In this document: in pieces, positions 55,745 through 64,000 of the stretch
Numbering within the stretch: the stretch's first letter is position 1
Layout: each line of letters starts with the position of its first letter
Assembly: GCF_017086445.1 (NCBI RefSeq)
Contig: NZ_CP070968.1
Location: forward strand, 248,001-312,000
DNA from: Brevundimonas fontaquae
Lineage (GTDB): Bacteria; Pseudomonadota; Alphaproteobacteria; Caulobacterales; Caulobacteraceae
Length of the DNA stretch: 64,000 nt
Direction: 5' to 3'
The notes under the pieces: generated by a model
The model's input: the letters and a program-made list of their open reading frames with translations, nothing else
Databases searched by the model: none
What the model was told of the DNA's origin: nothing
Translations under genes and position numbers: made by a program

Positions 55745-56458
55745 TTAACGGCGTACGAACTCCAGGAAGACCGGCGTCGTGTCGCCCAGCTTCTTTTCTT
55801 CGTAGCGGGTTACGACGTGATCGGCGGGCGGGACGAACCAGTCCTGGTCGGCTGGCCCCATTCGCTCCAGGCCCTCCGTGCGGTTCAGCCGCTCCAGCGC
55901 CCATTCGGCGTAATCCAGCCAATCGGTGACGAAGCGCAGGGCGCCGCCGGGCTTCAGGATGCGCGCGAAGGCCTGGGCCGTCTCGTCCTGCAGCAGGCGG
56001 CGCTTGTTGTGGCGCGCCTTGTGCCAGGGGTCGGGGAACAGGATCAGCACCCGGTCGACCGAGGCGTCCGGCAGGGCGTCCACCACGTCACGCGCATCGT
56101 CGGCGTGGATGCGGACATTCTTCAGATCGCCCTCCTCGACATGGCGCAGGGCCGAGGCGACCCCGTTCACGAAGGGCTCGCAGCCGATCACCAGGGCGTC
56201 GGGCCGCGTCGCCGCCTGGGCGGCCATATGCTCGCCGCCGCCGAAGCCGATCTCCAGCCAGACCTCGGTCGCCTCCGGCATCATCGTCTTGGGGTCCAGC
56301 GGCCCGGCGTTGGGATCGGGCACGGCGATCGCGGGCAGCAGGGTCTCCATCAGCGCCGCCTGGCGGGGCTTGATGGGGCGGGCCTTGATGCGGCCGAACG
56401 ATCGCAGCGGGCGGTCGAGATGCGGGTTTTCGTCCTCGGGACGGTCATCGGCGTTCAT
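55745..56458 (-). CDS. trmB: tRNA (guanine-N7-)-methyltransferase
   Basis: SAM-dependent enzyme that makes m7G46 in tRNA. 237 residues. Binding motif EVWLEIGFGGGEHMAAQAAT (loop I), then VSDVVDALPDASV-like region with NVRIHADDARDVVDALPD, and LFPDPWHKARHNKRRLLQDE, the TrmB signature. C-terminal FVPPADHVVTRYEEKKLGDT matches the family. Start at 56458. It is transcribed divergently from the amidohydrolase pair. No metK or other partner gene lies beside it in this window. Confidence 0.96.
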   Translation of the reverse strand: MNADDRPEDENPHLDRPLRSFGRIKARPIKPRQAALMETLLPAIAVPDPNAGPLDPKTMMPEATEVWLEIGFGGGEHMAAQAATRPDALVIGCEPFVNGVASALRHVEEGDLKNVRIHADDARDVVDALPDASVDRVLILFPDPWHKARHNKRRLLQDETAQAFARILKPGGALRFVTDWLDYAEWALERLNRTEGLERMGPADQDWFVPPADHVVTRYEEKKLGDTTPVFLEFVRR

Positions 56459-56594
56459 GCGCCTGCCGTTAGCCGTCGCGGCTGCGGGCGTCCAGAAGAC
56501 GAACGCCGAAACCTTTTGACGGTCGCGGCCGAACGCCCTTCTATGCCGGTCACAAGCGGCGTCGGGGCTGACGCATCGCGGGAGAGGGATTTCG

Positions 56595-58073
56595 ATGATC
56601 GGACATCATCTGCGGGGCGTCAGCCTCGCGGCCATTACATGCGCCGTGCTGGGCCTGTCGGCCTGCGCCACCACCGGCTCGACCCCTGATGATACGGCCG
56701 CGAAACCGTCGAAGGAGCGGACCTTGGCCGCCGGTCTGGATCCCGCGACGACGCTGGATCCCTATCCCTCCACCTATCAGCCCATGCCGCGCGAGAACTT
56801 CGCCGTGGTCGGCGCCACCGTCCTGACCGGCACGGATCGCAAGATCGAGAACGGCGTGGTCGTGGTCACAGACGGCAAGATCGCCGCCGTCGGCGACGCC
56901 TCGACCCCCGTCCCTTCCGGCTATCGCGTCGTCGAGGCCCGCGGCCGTTATGTCACCCCCGGCGTCATCGACGTGCACAGCCACCTGGGCGTCTATCCGT
57001 CGCCCGGCGTTCAGGGAATGAGCGACGGCAACGAGGCGACCAATCCGAACACCGCCCAGGTCTGGGCCGAACACTCGCTGTGGCCCCAGGACCCTGGTTT
57101 CAACACCGCCCGCGCGGGCGGTGTGACGACGATGCATATCCTGCCCGGCTCGGCCAATCTGTTCGGCGGGCGCGGCGTGACCATCCGCAACGTGCCGTCG
57201 ATCACCATGCAGGGCATGAAGTTCCCGGCCGCCCCCTATACGGTCAAGATGGCCTGTGGCGAGAACCCGTCGCGCGTCTATGGCGGCAGGAACCAGAGCC
57301 CGGCGACCGGCATGGGCAATATGGCCGGCTATCGCGCCGCCTTCATCGCCGCGCGCGAATACAAGGCCAAGTGGGACAAATGGCATGAGACGGGCGAGGG
57401 AACGGCCCCGACCCGCAATCTGCAGAACGAGACGCTGGCCGGCGTTCTGGACGGCTCAATCCTGATCCAGAACCACTGCTATCGCGCCGACGAAATGGCG
57501 CTGATGATGGATATGGCCAAGGAGTTCGGCTATCGCATCGCCACCTTCCACCACGCGACCGAGGCCTACAAGCTGGCGCCGCAACTGGCCGCCAACGGTA
57601 TCTGCGCGGCCATGTGGACCGGCTGGTGGGGCTTCAAGATGGAGGCCTTGGACGCCATTGAGGAGAACGCCGCCCTGGTCGACGCCCAACAGGGATCGTG
57701 CGCCGTCATCCACTCAGACGACGCCGAACTGACCCAGCGGTTGAACCAGGAAGCCGCCGCCGCCCTTTCGGCCGGTCGCCGCGCCGGGTTGAACATTTCG
57801 GAAGAACACGCCATCGGCTGGTTCACCTCCAACGCCGCCAAGGCCATCGGCATCGCCGACCAGACCGGGTCGCTAACGCCGGGCCTGCGCGCCGATGTGG
57901 TGATCTGGAGCGCCGATCCCTTTTCCATCTACGCCCGCGCCGATCAGGTCTTCATCGACGGCGCCCTGACCTTCGACCGTTCCAACCCCGCCTATCAGCC
58001 GACCAGCGACTTCGAACTGGGTCAGCCGGGCTATGGCCTGACTGCCGCCAACGTCACGGAAGGAGCCCGCTGA
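56595..58073 (+). CDS. Lipoprotein amidohydrolase, catalytic partner of a tandem pair
   Basis: 492 residues. Lipoprotein signal with lipobox GLSAC (about Cys24). Amidohydrolase fold with all metal ligands: VDVHSHLG (His128, His130), a Lys in YTVKMACGEN that could be carboxylated, IQNHCYRADE, IATFHHATEAYK and IHSDDAE. Late DVVIWSADPFS is the typical C-terminal end of the fold. It would hydrolyse a cyclic amide or peptide bond near the membrane. The next gene overlaps its stop (TGATG), so both are made together. Substrate unknown. Confidence 0.9.
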   Translation: MIGHHLRGVSLAAITCAVLGLSACATTGSTPDDTAAKPSKERTLAAGLDPATTLDPYPSTYQPMPRENFAVVGATVLTGTDRKIENGVVVVTDGKIAAVGDASTPVPSGYRVVEARGRYVTPGVIDVHSHLGVYPSPGVQGMSDGNEATNPNTAQVWAEHSLWPQDPGFNTARAGGVTTMHILPGSANLFGGRGVTIRNVPSITMQGMKFPAAPYTVKMACGENPSRVYGGRNQSPATGMGNMAGYRAAFIAAREYKAKWDKWHETGEGTAPTRNLQNETLAGVLDGSILIQNHCYRADEMALMMDMAKEFGYRIATFHHATEAYKLAPQLAANGICAAMWTGWWGFKMEALDAIEENAALVDAQQGSCAVIHSDDAELTQRLNQEAAAALSAGRRAGLNISEEHAIGWFTSNAAKAIGIADQTGSLTPGLRADVVIWSADPFSIYARADQVFIDGALTFDRSNPAYQPTSDFELGQPGYGLTAANVTEGAR

Positions 58074-59413
58074 TGCGCCTGTCTCACATCCTCGCGGGCG
58101 CCGTCGCGGCCCTCTCTCTCGCCGTTCCTGCGATGGCGCAGGAAACCGTCGCCATCGTCGGCGGGCGCATCCTGACCGGAAACTCCGTGATCGAGAACGG
58201 CACGGTCGTGATCCGCGACGGCAAGATCGTCTCGGTGGGCTCAGGCGGAGCGCCGTCCGGCGCCCGCGTCATCGACGCGGCGGGCAAGACGGTCGCGCCC
58301 GGTTTCGTCGCCGTGGATTCCGGCCTGGCCGGGACCGAGGTCGGCTCGGTCAGCGGCACCAACGAACTGCGCAACAGCGCCAATACCCTCAGCGCCGCCT
58401 TCGACATCTCGTACGGTCTGGACCCCTGGTCCTTCACCCTGCCGGTCGCGCGGTTGGGCGGCATTACCCGTGCGATCGTCGTGCCCCAGCATCCCGGCTC
58501 GTCCGGCGGCCATGTGCATGAGGACGAGACGGCCGGCGCCGGCGACCGCGGCTATCAGACGCCGGGTCTATTCGCGGGTCAGGCGGCGATCATCAATCTG
58601 GGCCAAGGGTCCAACATCCTGGTCAAGCCGCGCGTAGCCATGGTCGCCCCCTTCGGCGAAGCGGGCGCAGGCATCGCCGGCGGTGCGCGCGGGGCGCAGT
58701 TCGTCCTATTCAAGGAGACGCTGTCGGAGGTCCGCCTCTATGCCCGCAACAAGTCGGCCTATGAGCGGGCGGGCCTGCGTGACCTAAGCCTGTCGCGCGC
58801 CGATCTTGAGGCTCTGATCCCCGTCGCCAACGGGACGATGCCGCTAATCGTCACCGTCCACCGCGCCTCGGACATTCAGCAGGTGCTGCGCCTGGCGCGC
58901 GAGGAAGGGATCAAGCTGATCCTGGACGGCGCCGAAGAGGGCTGGCTGGTCGCCGGCGACATCGCGTCTGCGGGCGTGCCGGTGCTGCTGAACCCCATCT
59001 CCAACCTGCCCAGCGATTTCGAGATGCGGGCGGCGCGGGCGGAGAATGCGGCGGCTCTGAACGCGGCGGGCGTCGTGATCGCCATCAAGGGCAACGAGGG
59101 CTCGACCCACCGCGCCCGCGAGGCCCGCTACAACGCCGGCAACGCCGTCTCGCACGGCCTGCCCTACGGCGCCGCCATCGCCGCCCTGACGGTCAATCCG
59201 GCGAAGATCTTCGGCATGGCCGGGCAGTTCGGCCAGATCGCGCCGGGCGCAGCGGGTGACGTCGTCGTCTGGTCCGGCGATCCGTTGGAGCCGCTCAGCC
59301 AGCCGTCCGCCGTCTTCGTCAATGGCGTCGAACAGCCCCTGACCAGCCGCCCGCTGATGCTGCGCGACCGCTATCGCCAGCAGACGCCGATGCCGCCGGC
59401 CTATCGCAACTGA
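58073..59413 (+). CDS. Secreted amidohydrolase-fold protein lacking metal ligands
   Basis: 446 residues. Signal peptide MRLSHILAGAVAALSLAVPA MA. It resembles the preceding gene in layout (GGRILTGNSVIENGTVVIRD, GFVAVDSGLAGTEVG, ... GAAGDVVVWSGDPLEPLSQP), but where the catalytic HxH should be it reads VDSGLAG, and the positions of the second His (LILDGAEE) and the Asp (AIKGNEGST) are also changed. A Lys (FVLFKE) and one His (VTVHRASD) remain. It is probably a pseudoenzyme subunit that pairs with the first protein. TGATG overlap with the upstream gene. Confidence 0.86.
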   Translation: MRLSHILAGAVAALSLAVPAMAQETVAIVGGRILTGNSVIENGTVVIRDGKIVSVGSGGAPSGARVIDAAGKTVAPGFVAVDSGLAGTEVGSVSGTNELRNSANTLSAAFDISYGLDPWSFTLPVARLGGITRAIVVPQHPGSSGGHVHEDETAGAGDRGYQTPGLFAGQAAIINLGQGSNILVKPRVAMVAPFGEAGAGIAGGARGAQFVLFKETLSEVRLYARNKSAYERAGLRDLSLSRADLEALIPVANGTMPLIVTVHRASDIQQVLRLAREEGIKLILDGAEEGWLVAGDIASAGVPVLLNPISNLPSDFEMRAARAENAAALNAAGVVIAIKGNEGSTHRAREARYNAGNAVSHGLPYGAAIAALTVNPAKIFGMAGQFGQIAPGAAGDVVVWSGDPLEPLSQPSAVFVNGVEQPLTSRPLMLRDRYRQQTPMPPAYRN

Positions 59414-59434
59414 GGACCGCTTTGGTCTGAACGG

Positions 59435-59464
59435 AAAGGGCGGGGCCGGACGGTCCCGCCCTTT
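59435..59464 (+). terminator. Rho-independent terminator after the amidohydrolase pair
   Basis: 10-bp stem AAAGGGCGGG/CCCGCCCTTT with a GC-rich loop, ending in TTTTT then CATT. It ends the two-gene unit. Confidence 0.85.
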
Positions 59465-59496
59465 TTCATTGGCCGCGTCCGCGCTAGGTCAGGCCC

Positions 59497-59955
59497 ATGC
59501 CCACCGTGCTCTACATCGACGCCGACGCCTGCCCCGTGAAGGAAGAGGTGTATCGCGTCGCACGCCGCTATGGGCTGAAGACCTATGTCGTCTCCAACAC
59601 CTGGATGCAGGTTCCGCGTGAGCCGCTGATCGAACAGGTGGTGGTGGACGCCGGCCCCGACATCGCCGACGACTGGATCGCTGAGCGGGCGGGCGTAGGC
59701 GACGTGGTCATCACCGCCGATATCCCCTTGGCGGACCGCTGTCTGAAGTCGGGCGCACAGGCGCTGAAGTCGAACGGCCAGCCCTTCACCCCGGACTCCA
59801 TCGGCTCGGCCCTTGCCGGACGGATGGTGGGCGAGCATCTGCGGTCGATGGGCGTGGCCACATCCGGTCCGCCGCCGTTCTCGGCCGCTGACCGTTCGCG
59901 TTTCTTGCAGGCGTTGGATCAGGCGGTGGTCAAGGCGCGCAAGGCGGCGACATGA
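59497..59955 (+). CDS. yaiI: YaiI/YqxD (UPF0178) family protein
   Basis: 152 residues. Signature YIDADACPVKEEVYRVARRY with two acidic residues and Cys; VISNTWMQVP-like NTWMQVPREP; and DADIPLADRC-like TADIPLADRCLKSGAQ. The fold is PIN-related; the acidic residues would bind metal. Cellular role unknown. Overlaps arfB by four bases (ATGA). Confidence 0.9.
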   Translation: MPTVLYIDADACPVKEEVYRVARRYGLKTYVVSNTWMQVPREPLIEQVVVDAGPDIADDWIAERAGVGDVVITADIPLADRCLKSGAQALKSNGQPFTPDSIGSALAGRMVGEHLRSMGVATSGPPPFSAADRSRFLQALDQAVVKARKAAT

Positions 59956-60356
59956 CCACTGTCATCCCCGAGGACGAGCTGGAGTTTCACTTCTACCGCG
60001 CGGGCGGTCCTGGCGGGCAGAACGTCAACAAGGTGTCGACCGCCGTTCAGATGCGGTTCGATGTGAAGAACTCGCCGTCGCTGACCGATCCGGTCAAGGC
60101 GCGGCTGATGAAGCTGGCCGGCAGCCGGCTGACGCTGGAAGGCGTGATCCTGATCACCGCCGTGCGTCACCGCACCCAGGAGCGCAATCGCGCCGACGCC
60201 ATCGACCGGCTTCAGGCCATGGTCGACGAGGCCTCGATCCGTCCCGTCTATCGCGTGCCGACCCGGCCGACCAAGGCGTCCAAGGAACGCCGCCTCAAGG
60301 CCAAGACGACCCGCGCCTCGATCAAGTCGGGGCGCGGCAAGCCTTCGCTGGACTGA
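59952..60356 (+). CDS. arfB: Alternative ribosome-rescue factor ArfB (peptidyl-tRNA hydrolase)
   Basis: 134 residues. Class-I release factor-like domain: FHFYRAGGPGGQNVNKVSTA holds the GGQ (preceded by GGP) that hydrolyses peptidyl-tRNA, and a Lys/Arg-rich tail (TKASKERRLKAKTTRASIKS) that would enter the mRNA channel of stalled ribosomes. This matches ArfB/YaeJ. Starts at 59952, ATGA overlap with yaiI. Rescue of non-stop ribosomes next to tmRNA in most bacteria. Confidence 0.93.
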   Translation: MTTVIPEDELEFHFYRAGGPGGQNVNKVSTAVQMRFDVKNSPSLTDPVKARLMKLAGSRLTLEGVILITAVRHRTQERNRADAIDRLQAMVDEASIRPVYRVPTRPTKASKERRLKAKTTRASIKSGRGKPSLD

Positions 60357-60359
60357 CGA

Positions 60360-60833
60360 TCAGCTCTCGGCCGGGCGGAACAGCAGGGCGGCGATCTTGT
60401 CCTCGGCGTCGAAGCCGATCAGCCATTCGGTAACCTGATTGTCGAAGGTGACCTTGAACATTTGGGCCTCGCCTTCCTGTTTGACGTATTCGACCGTCTT
60501 GACGGCGCCGAAGCCCTTGATCAGCGGGACCACCTGGGCCTCCTGCTGACGGATCTGGGTTCCGAGACCCGTCGTGAAATCCGAATAGTCGAAGCCGGTC
60601 CCCTGGGCGCCGGCGATCACGGCGCGCAAAGCCTCTTCGGAACGCGCGATGTCGGGAGCTTGGGCGGCGGACGCCGTTGCGGGCGCAGCGGCGGGGCGGG
60701 CTTGAGGCGCTGCGGCTTGAGCCGGGCGGTCGAAGGCGTTCGGCACAGCGCCGGCGGCGGCCTGAGCCAAGGCGGGCACGGGCGCCAGCAGCACGGCGGC
60801 TGCAATAGCGGTCTTCATCAAGGTCGGCTTCAT
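60360..60833 (-). CDS. Secreted protein with DUF3887-like C-terminal domain
   Basis: About 157 residues from the ATG at 60833 with GGAG upstream. Signal peptide MKPTLMKTAIAAAVLLAPVP ALAQ. Then an Ala/Gln/Pro-rich linker and a compact domain ending EAQMFKVTFDNQVTEWLIGF DAEDKIAALLFRP. This last part resembles the DUF3887-type domain found next to secreted hydrolases; the family call is weak. It is three bases from the arfB stop on the other strand, and lies 14 bases downstream of ubiB. Confidence 0.7.
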   Translation of the reverse strand: MKPTLMKTAIAAAVLLAPVPALAQAAAGAVPNAFDRPAQAAAPQARPAAAPATASAAQAPDIARSEEALRAVIAGAQGTGFDYSDFTTGLGTQIRQQEAQVVPLIKGFGAVKTVEYVKQEGEAQMFKVTFDNQVTEWLIGFDAEDKIAALLFRPAES

Positions 60834-60847
60834 AGCGAAAGCTCCGG

Positions 60848-62428
60848 TCAGGTCAGATAGGGCCAGAGCGAAAGGCCCAGAGCCGTCAGGGCCGCGATAA
60901 CCGCGACCGTGACTGAAGCCGCCACCCAAGCCGGAGTTCCCGACTTTTCGATGACCACGGCCGCCGGGCGCGGCGGCTCCTGAACCAGGCGCGAGATGGC
61001 GCGGGCGGCGGCGATCATTTCGTTGATCGCATCGCGCGCCTGGGCCTGCGGTCCCAGTTCGCGGCGGATCCAGCGTTCGACCACCGGCTGGGCGGCCTTC
61101 CACAGATCGTGATCGGGTTGCAGCCGGCGCGCCACGCCCTCGACCGAGACCATGGTCTTTTGCAGCAGGATCAGTTCGGGCCGCAGCCGCATGTCGAACA
61201 GGGCGGTGATCTCGAACAACTGGCCCAGGAGCCGGCCCATCGACACCTGGCTGGCGGCACGGCCGATCACCGGCTCACCGACGGCGCGCAGGGCCTGTGC
61301 GAAGGTCTCGACCGAGTGGTGCGGCGGGACGTAGCCGGCCTCGAAATGCACGCGCGAAATCCGGTCGTAGTCGCGGCTGATGAAGCCCCACAGAATCTCG
61401 GCCAGATAGCGCCGCTCCGCCGGTCCCAATCGCCCGACGATGCCAAAGTCGATCGCCGTCAGATGAGCCGGCGCGCTGGCGAACAGATTGCCCTCGTGCA
61501 GGTCGGCGTGGAACACCCCATGGTCCAACGCCTGGACCAGGAAGGCACGCACGACATTGTCGGCCAGCTGATCCTTGTCCAATCCCGGCAGGTCCGTAAG
61601 CGCCGGATCCGTCATGGGCACGCCTTGCGCCCATTCCAGCGTCAGCACGCGCTTGCCCACCCCGTCCCAGATCACGGCCGGCGCGGACATGTATCCGTCC
61701 TTGGCCAGCACCTCGGCCATCTCGCTGGCTGCGGCGGCCTCCAGCCGCATGTCCAACTCCAGATCCAGGGAATTGGCGATGGTCTCGACAAAGGCCGACG
61801 GCTCCAGCCGCCGCGCCATCGGCACGAGCCGCCAGACGAGCCGCGCGGCCAGCCGCATTGAATCCAGGCCATTGGCGACCCGCCGCTCGACCCCCGGCCG
61901 CAGCACCTTGACCGCCACGGCCCGCCCGTCGGCCAGGGTCGCGCGGTGCGCCTGGGCCAGGGAGGCGGCGGCGACCGGCGGGCTGAGATCGATGAACAGA
62001 CTTTCGGCCGGACGACCCAGCGACCTCTCGATCTCGCGACGGGCCTCTTCCAGAGAGAAGGGCGGCAGGGCGTCCTTCAACCGGCCAAGATCGCGCGCGA
62101 ACTCCAGCCCGAAGATGTCGGCGCGCGTCGCCAGGACCTGGCCCAGTTTGATCGCCACAGGGCCCAGATGTTCGAACGCCTTGCCCAGCCTCTGGCCCGG
62201 CCGCCCCTGACGCCCAGCGCGACCTGAGAACAGTTGCACGAACCGTGCGAACGGCCGCGTCCAGGCCGGCAGCAGATGGGTCACCTCGCGCGGGATCAGG
62301 GCGTCATGACGCGCCAGGACCCACAGCCAGCCCAGCAGGCGCAGGAAGGACGCAACCGGGTTCTGGACCGCGACCGTCGCGGGCGGCGGCGGGGCCGTGC
62401 GATAGATCCGGCTGGTCAGATCGCCCAC
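60848..62428 (-). CDS. ubiB: UbiB-family kinase-like ubiquinone biosynthesis protein
   Basis: 526 residues. KxGQ motif ([16 protein letters not shown]) and the protein-kinase-like core ([34 protein letters not shown]) with the ADCK-type Ala-rich loop ([11 protein letters not shown]). Two hydrophobic segments at the C-terminus ([20 protein letters not shown]) anchor it. UbiB/ADCK proteins bind ATP and help ubiquinone precursors reach the biosynthetic complex. GTG start at 62428, overlapping ubiE's 3' end by 13 bases. The two form a unit; ubiE lies upstream. Confidence 0.95.
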   Translation of the reverse strand: MGDLTSRIYRTAPPPPATVAVQNPVASFLRLLGWLWVLARHDALIPREVTHLLPAWTRPFARFVQLFSGRAGRQGRPGQRLGKAFEHLGPVAIKLGQVLATRADIFGLEFARDLGRLKDALPPFSLEEARREIERSLGRPAESLFIDLSPPVAAASLAQAHRATLADGRAVAVKVLRPGVERRVANGLDSMRLAARLVWRLVPMARRLEPSAFVETIANSLDLELDMRLEAAAASEMAEVLAKDGYMSAPAVIWDGVGKRVLTLEWAQGVPMTDPALTDLPGLDKDQLADNVVRAFLVQALDHGVFHADLHEGNLFASAPAHLTAIDFGIVGRLGPAERRYLAEILWGFISRDYDRISRVHFEAGYVPPHHSVETFAQALRAVGEPVIGRAASQVSMGRLLGQLFEITALFDMRLRPELILLQKTMVSVEGVARRLQPDHDLWKAAQPVVERWIRRELGPQAQARDAINEMIAAARAISRLVQEPPRPAAVVIEKSGTPAWVAASVTVAVIAALTALGLSLWPYLT

Positions 62429-63204
62429 CCGTGATGGATGGCGGCGATCCCGCCCGACAGATTGGTCACGGACACGCGTCGGAAGCCGGCGTCCTCGATC
62501 ATGCCCTTGAACGTATCCTGATCGGGGAAGCGACGGATGCTCTCGACCAGATACTGATAGCTGTCGCGATCCTTGGCGACCCAGCCGCCGATGCGCGGAA
62601 TGGCGTGGAAGGACCAGGCGTCATAGACCTTGCGGATCGGCGTGGTCGTGGGGCGCGAAAACTCCAGGCACAGGAACCGACCGCCCGGCTTCAGCACCCG
62701 GCGCGCCTCGGCCAGGGCCTTGTCGATATGGGCCACGTTGCGGATGCCGAAACTGATCGAATAGGCGTCGACCGAGGCGTCCGGCAGCGGCAGGTTCATG
62801 GCGTCGCCGACGCTCCACTGCATCTCCGGTTCGCCGCCCTTGTGGACGCCCGCCAGGATCATCTCGGCGTTGTAGTCCAGTACGATGACATTGGCGTCCT
62901 CGCCGCCGCGCCGCTCCTGGGCGGCGCGGGCCATCTTGGAATAGCGACGCGCCATGTCGCCGGTGCCGCCCGCGACGTCCAGAATGGTCTCGCCGGGACG
63001 CGGGTTCAGCTTGGCGGCGGCGATGTCCTTCCAGATGCGGTGGACGCCGACGCTCATCAGGTCGTTCATCACATCGTAGTTGGAGGCGACGGAATCGAAG
63101 ACCCCGCGCACCATTTTCACCTTCTCGCGCGCATCCACGTCGCGAAAGCCGAAGGAAGAACGATCACCCGACGAATGCGGGCCGTGGGAGGAGGCGTCGG
63201 TCAT
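62416..63204 (-). CDS. ubiE: Ubiquinone/menaquinone C-methyltransferase UbiE
   Basis: 262 residues. SAM-dependent C-methyltransferase. [20 protein letters not shown] near the start, then the SAM motif [27 protein letters not shown], and [20 protein letters not shown] plus [12 protein letters not shown], all UbiE hallmarks. Full length. ubiB overlaps the 3' end by 13 bases, so translational coupling is probable. In aerobic alphaproteobacteria this makes the C5 methyl of ubiquinone. Confidence 0.97.
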   Translation of the reverse strand: MTDASSHGPHSSGDRSSFGFRDVDAREKVKMVRGVFDSVASNYDVMNDLMSVGVHRIWKDIAAAKLNPRPGETILDVAGGTGDMARRYSKMARAAQERRGGEDANVIVLDYNAEMILAGVHKGGEPEMQWSVGDAMNLPLPDASVDAYSISFGIRNVAHIDKALAEARRVLKPGGRFLCLEFSRPTTTPIRKVYDAWSFHAIPRIGGWVAKDRDSYQYLVESIRRFPDQDTFKGMIEDAGFRRVSVTNLSGGIAAIHHGWAI

Positions 63205-63255
63205 AGTCGTCGTCTAGCGCGTCGCAGCGCCCCCGTCATCCGATGAGACACCCGA

Positions 63256-63957
63256 TCAGGCCGCTTCGGGCTGCGGCAGTTTCAAATCCTTCATCACGTC
63301 GCGCATCAGGCCGTAACAGCCGCACGACGCCGCCTCCAGGCCGTCGCGATCCAGCACCTTGACCCAGCCCCGACCCCGCTGGATCAGAGACTTGCCCTCC
63401 AGCACCGTGCCGACCTCGGACACAGTGGCGCGACGTACGCCCAGCATGCCGGCGATATCGGCCTGCGTCAGGTCGATCCGGTCATCCTCGGCCCGGTCGT
63501 GGAGCATCAACAGCCAACGGGCCAACCGTTCGTCCAGCCGGTGCTGGGCATTGCAGGCGGCCGCCTGCTGCACCTGCGCCATCAAGCCTTCGGTGAAACG
63601 CGACAGGGCCGAGCGCAGCGTCTCGCTGTGTTCCAGCGCATCGCCGAACACCTCGGCCGAGCAATGGGCCGCGATCCCGTCGCGTTGGGAAATGGCCCGA
63701 CTGGCGGCGCGGGCGTTGAACGGTCCGCAGGTCACGCCGATCAGGCCTTCACGCCCGATGGCGGCCGTCTCCACCATCTTGTCATCCGGCAGGATGGTCA
63801 TCAGCGACACCACGCCCTTGATCGGAAACCAGACCTGATCGACCGCCTCGCCGGCGTCATAGAGCATCTGGCCGCGCGTGATCTCGCGCTCTTTCAAATG
63901 CGGTTCGATCCGCTTGCGGTCGGCCGCATCCAGAGCGGCGATCCAGAGATTTTCCAT
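63256..63957 (-). CDS. Crp/Fnr-family transcription factor
   Basis: 233 residues. N-terminal cyclic-nucleotide-binding beta-roll (KEREITRGQMLYDAGEAVDQ, VWFPIKGVVSLMTILPD) and a C-terminal winged helix (IDLTQADIAGMLGVRRATVS). There is no Cys cluster at the N-terminus as in FNR, but a CxC pair (SCGCYGLM) near the end is unusual and could bind a metal or cofactor. The cAMP-contacting Arg is not clear, so ligand unknown. Close to ubiE (51 bases upstream on the same strand), which may be a target or a neighbour only. Confidence 0.9.
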   Translation of the reverse strand: MENLWIAALDAADRKRIEPHLKEREITRGQMLYDAGEAVDQVWFPIKGVVSLMTILPDDKMVETAAIGREGLIGVTCGPFNARAASRAISQRDGIAAHCSAEVFGDALEHSETLRSALSRFTEGLMAQVQQAAACNAQHRLDERLARWLLMLHDRAEDDRIDLTQADIAGMLGVRRATVSEVGTVLEGKSLIQRGRGWVKVLDRDGLEAASCGCYGLMRDVMKDLKLPQPEAA

Positions 63958-64000
63958 CCTAACCCCGCTGGCGACCGATGACGCCGAAGAGCGACGATCG

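Overview
The window is about 64 kb of high-GC chromosome (roughly two thirds G+C by eye) that reads as core genome of an alphaproteobacterium in the Caulobacterales, most likely Brevundimonas or a close relative. The pointers are a lipoprotein of the CC0125/CC1285 type, a hybrid kinase that matches Caulobacter ShkA domain by domain, the rpmH-rnpA-yidC-yihA cluster with ATGA/GTGA overlaps, and abundant periplasmic Ala/Pro-rich proteins. This is inference from gene content; no 16S rRNA or tRNA gene was seen.

Layout. 1-9.4 kb: truncated gamma-glutamyltransferase, an LpxR-like outer-membrane protein, nrdA with an NrdR-type operator, a PAP2 phosphatase, a CoA-transferase gene broken by an in-frame TGA, a PQQ-type sugar dehydrogenase, argG. 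9.5-15.6 kb: large M16 peptidase, then the ribosome/membrane-insertion cluster yihA-yidC-rnpA-rpmH. 15.7-22.9 kb: VTT-family membrane protein coupled to a histidine kinase, small unknown genes, a GST, nrdB with a second NrdR-type box pair, and a MASE1 hybrid kinase. 23-29.7 kb: nucleotidyltransferase/metallophosphoesterase pair, two related small secreted proteins, a palindromic repeat, LysE exporter, lipoprotein, DUF6065 protein, prolyl-tRNA editing protein, and a lower-GC HNH-like gene. 29.9-38.5 kb: CnoX-like thioredoxin, Lon-N-domain protein, Trm112-like protein and gshB (two copies of a 31-bp palindromic element lie in this run), comM, the ShkA-like kinase, an AmpG-like permease, a YidB-like protein and an entericidin-size lipoprotein. 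38.7-47.1 kb: DUF885 peptidase, a 163-bp inverted-repeat element, trmD-rplS, a PA2169-type protein, kynA, a CHAP protein, an acyltransferase, a Tat-exported carotenoid oxygenase and a DUF2141 protein. 47.3-55.6 kb: the rimP-nusA-ylxR-infB operon, preceded by a promoter and a terminator-like leader hairpin, then a Cache chemoreceptor. 55.7-64 kb: trmB, a coupled amidohydrolase pair, yaiI-arfB, ubiE-ubiB and a Crp/Fnr regulator.

How it fits together. Most genes are housekeeping: dNTP synthesis (nrdA, nrdB), translation and RNA processing (yihA, rnpA, rpmH, trmD, rplS, rimP, nusA, infB, trmB, arfB), envelope work (yidC, ampG, CHAP, acyltransferase), ubiquinone and glutathione synthesis. No clear phage, integrase, transposase, CRISPR or restriction system was found. 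The points most worth following up are the paired NrdR-type operators in front of two unlinked subunit genes whose large subunit has no ATP-cone, the leader hairpin in front of rimP-nusA, the ShkA-like kinase with a recognisable DDR linker, the amidohydrolase pair in which one partner has lost its metal ligands, the nucleotidyltransferase/phosphoesterase pair, the low-GC HNH gene, and the dispersed palindromic elements.
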